Origin: Pseudomonadota bacterium
GTDB lineage: Bacteria > Chloroflexota > UBA6077 > JAJPGT01
Length of the DNA: 64,000 bases
Reading direction: 5' to 3'
NCBI GenBank assembly: GCA_021325655.1
Contig: JAJPGT010000060.1
Location: 62,001-126,000 of the forward strand
Both the position numbers and the translations under genes were made by a program. A model generated the notes under the pieces. It saw nothing but the letters and a program-made list of their open reading frames with translations, was not told the origin of the DNA and did not search any database. Shown one piece after another: positions 63,191-64,000 of this stretch (position 1 is the stretch's first letter; each line of letters opens with the position of its first letter).

Positions 63191-64000
<810 letters not shown>

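Overview
This window comes from a high-GC bacterial chromosome, roughly 68-70% G+C by eye. It is most likely a thermophilic or moderately thermophilic member of the Chloroflexota, near the Thermomicrobia. That placement is an inference. It rests on gene families seen here that I associate with that phylum (DUF2851, DUF5808, YfhO-like and GT87-like membrane proteins, a Chloroflexota-style wall or secretion domain on an anti-sigma factor, an orphan Flp pilin) and on the base composition. I find no tRNA, rRNA, CRISPR array, prophage or intact insertion sequence. There is one clear RNA gene, rnpB.

Layout. 1-5242: UvrD-type helicase (partial), endonuclease III, and the selenocysteine pair selB-selA. 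5363-8337: an ECF sigma/anti-sigma pair whose anti-sigma has a very large extracytoplasmic part, then fabZ. 8402-13352: a tightly overlapping glycosylation operon (GT9, GT4, GT9, zinc-finger membrane protein, heptose-kinase-like PfkB protein). 13363-20277: small Cys-rich protein, DUF2851, HTH regulator, pheA, ligA, DUF402, 2-hydroxyacid dehydrogenase. 20249-26033: secreted transglutaminase-elicitor-like protein, rnpB, AI-2E-type permease, mrp, DUF5808, amidohydrolase. 26090-28162: lipB and lpd, linking octanoyl transfer with the lipoamide dehydrogenase that uses the cofactor. 28324-42049: molybdenum-cofactor genes (two moeA-type genes, moaC, mogA, a moaD-moaE fusion) interleaved with two YbaK-type editing proteins, mqnA (menaquinone via futalosine), a catalytically dead M3-like peptidase homologue, a flippase and pepA. 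42176-47567: a second surface-glycan operon (GT2, NDP-sugar epimerase, DegT aminotransferase, YfhO-like membrane protein). 47622-57398: envelope and signalling (secreted metallopeptidase, response regulator plus diguanylate cyclase, GT87-like mannosyltransferase, SigK/RskA-type pair, HD-GYP phosphodiesterase, AsnC-type domain protein, M23 peptidase, Flp pilin). 57720-64000: purine permease, a frameshifted RCC1-repeat gene, cytochrome P450, a second 2-hydroxyacid dehydrogenase, and accD running off the end.

How the genes fit together. SelA and SelB, the Moco genes and mqnA are together what a cell with a selenocysteine- and molybdopterin-dependent formate dehydrogenase feeding menaquinone would need, although no such dehydrogenase, selC or selD lies here. 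The diguanylate cyclase and the HD-GYP protein could make and break c-di-GMP in the same neighbourhood.

The two most interesting signals concern translation starts. Several genes (pheA, the secreted transglutaminase-like protein, the SigK-type sigma factor, the flippase) have no convincing ATG/GTG/TTG where the family's N-terminus should begin, but have a CTG there, in three of four cases preceded by GGAG with exactly six bases between. Separately, four genes (nth, selA, mqnA and the M3-like gene) have a -10 box ending exactly six bases before the start codon, as expected of leaderless mRNAs. Other points of note are a run of hairpins at 31639-31899 without a gene, an overlooked 57-residue membrane protein after mrp, and an unannotated Cys-rich small protein at 13363-13641.
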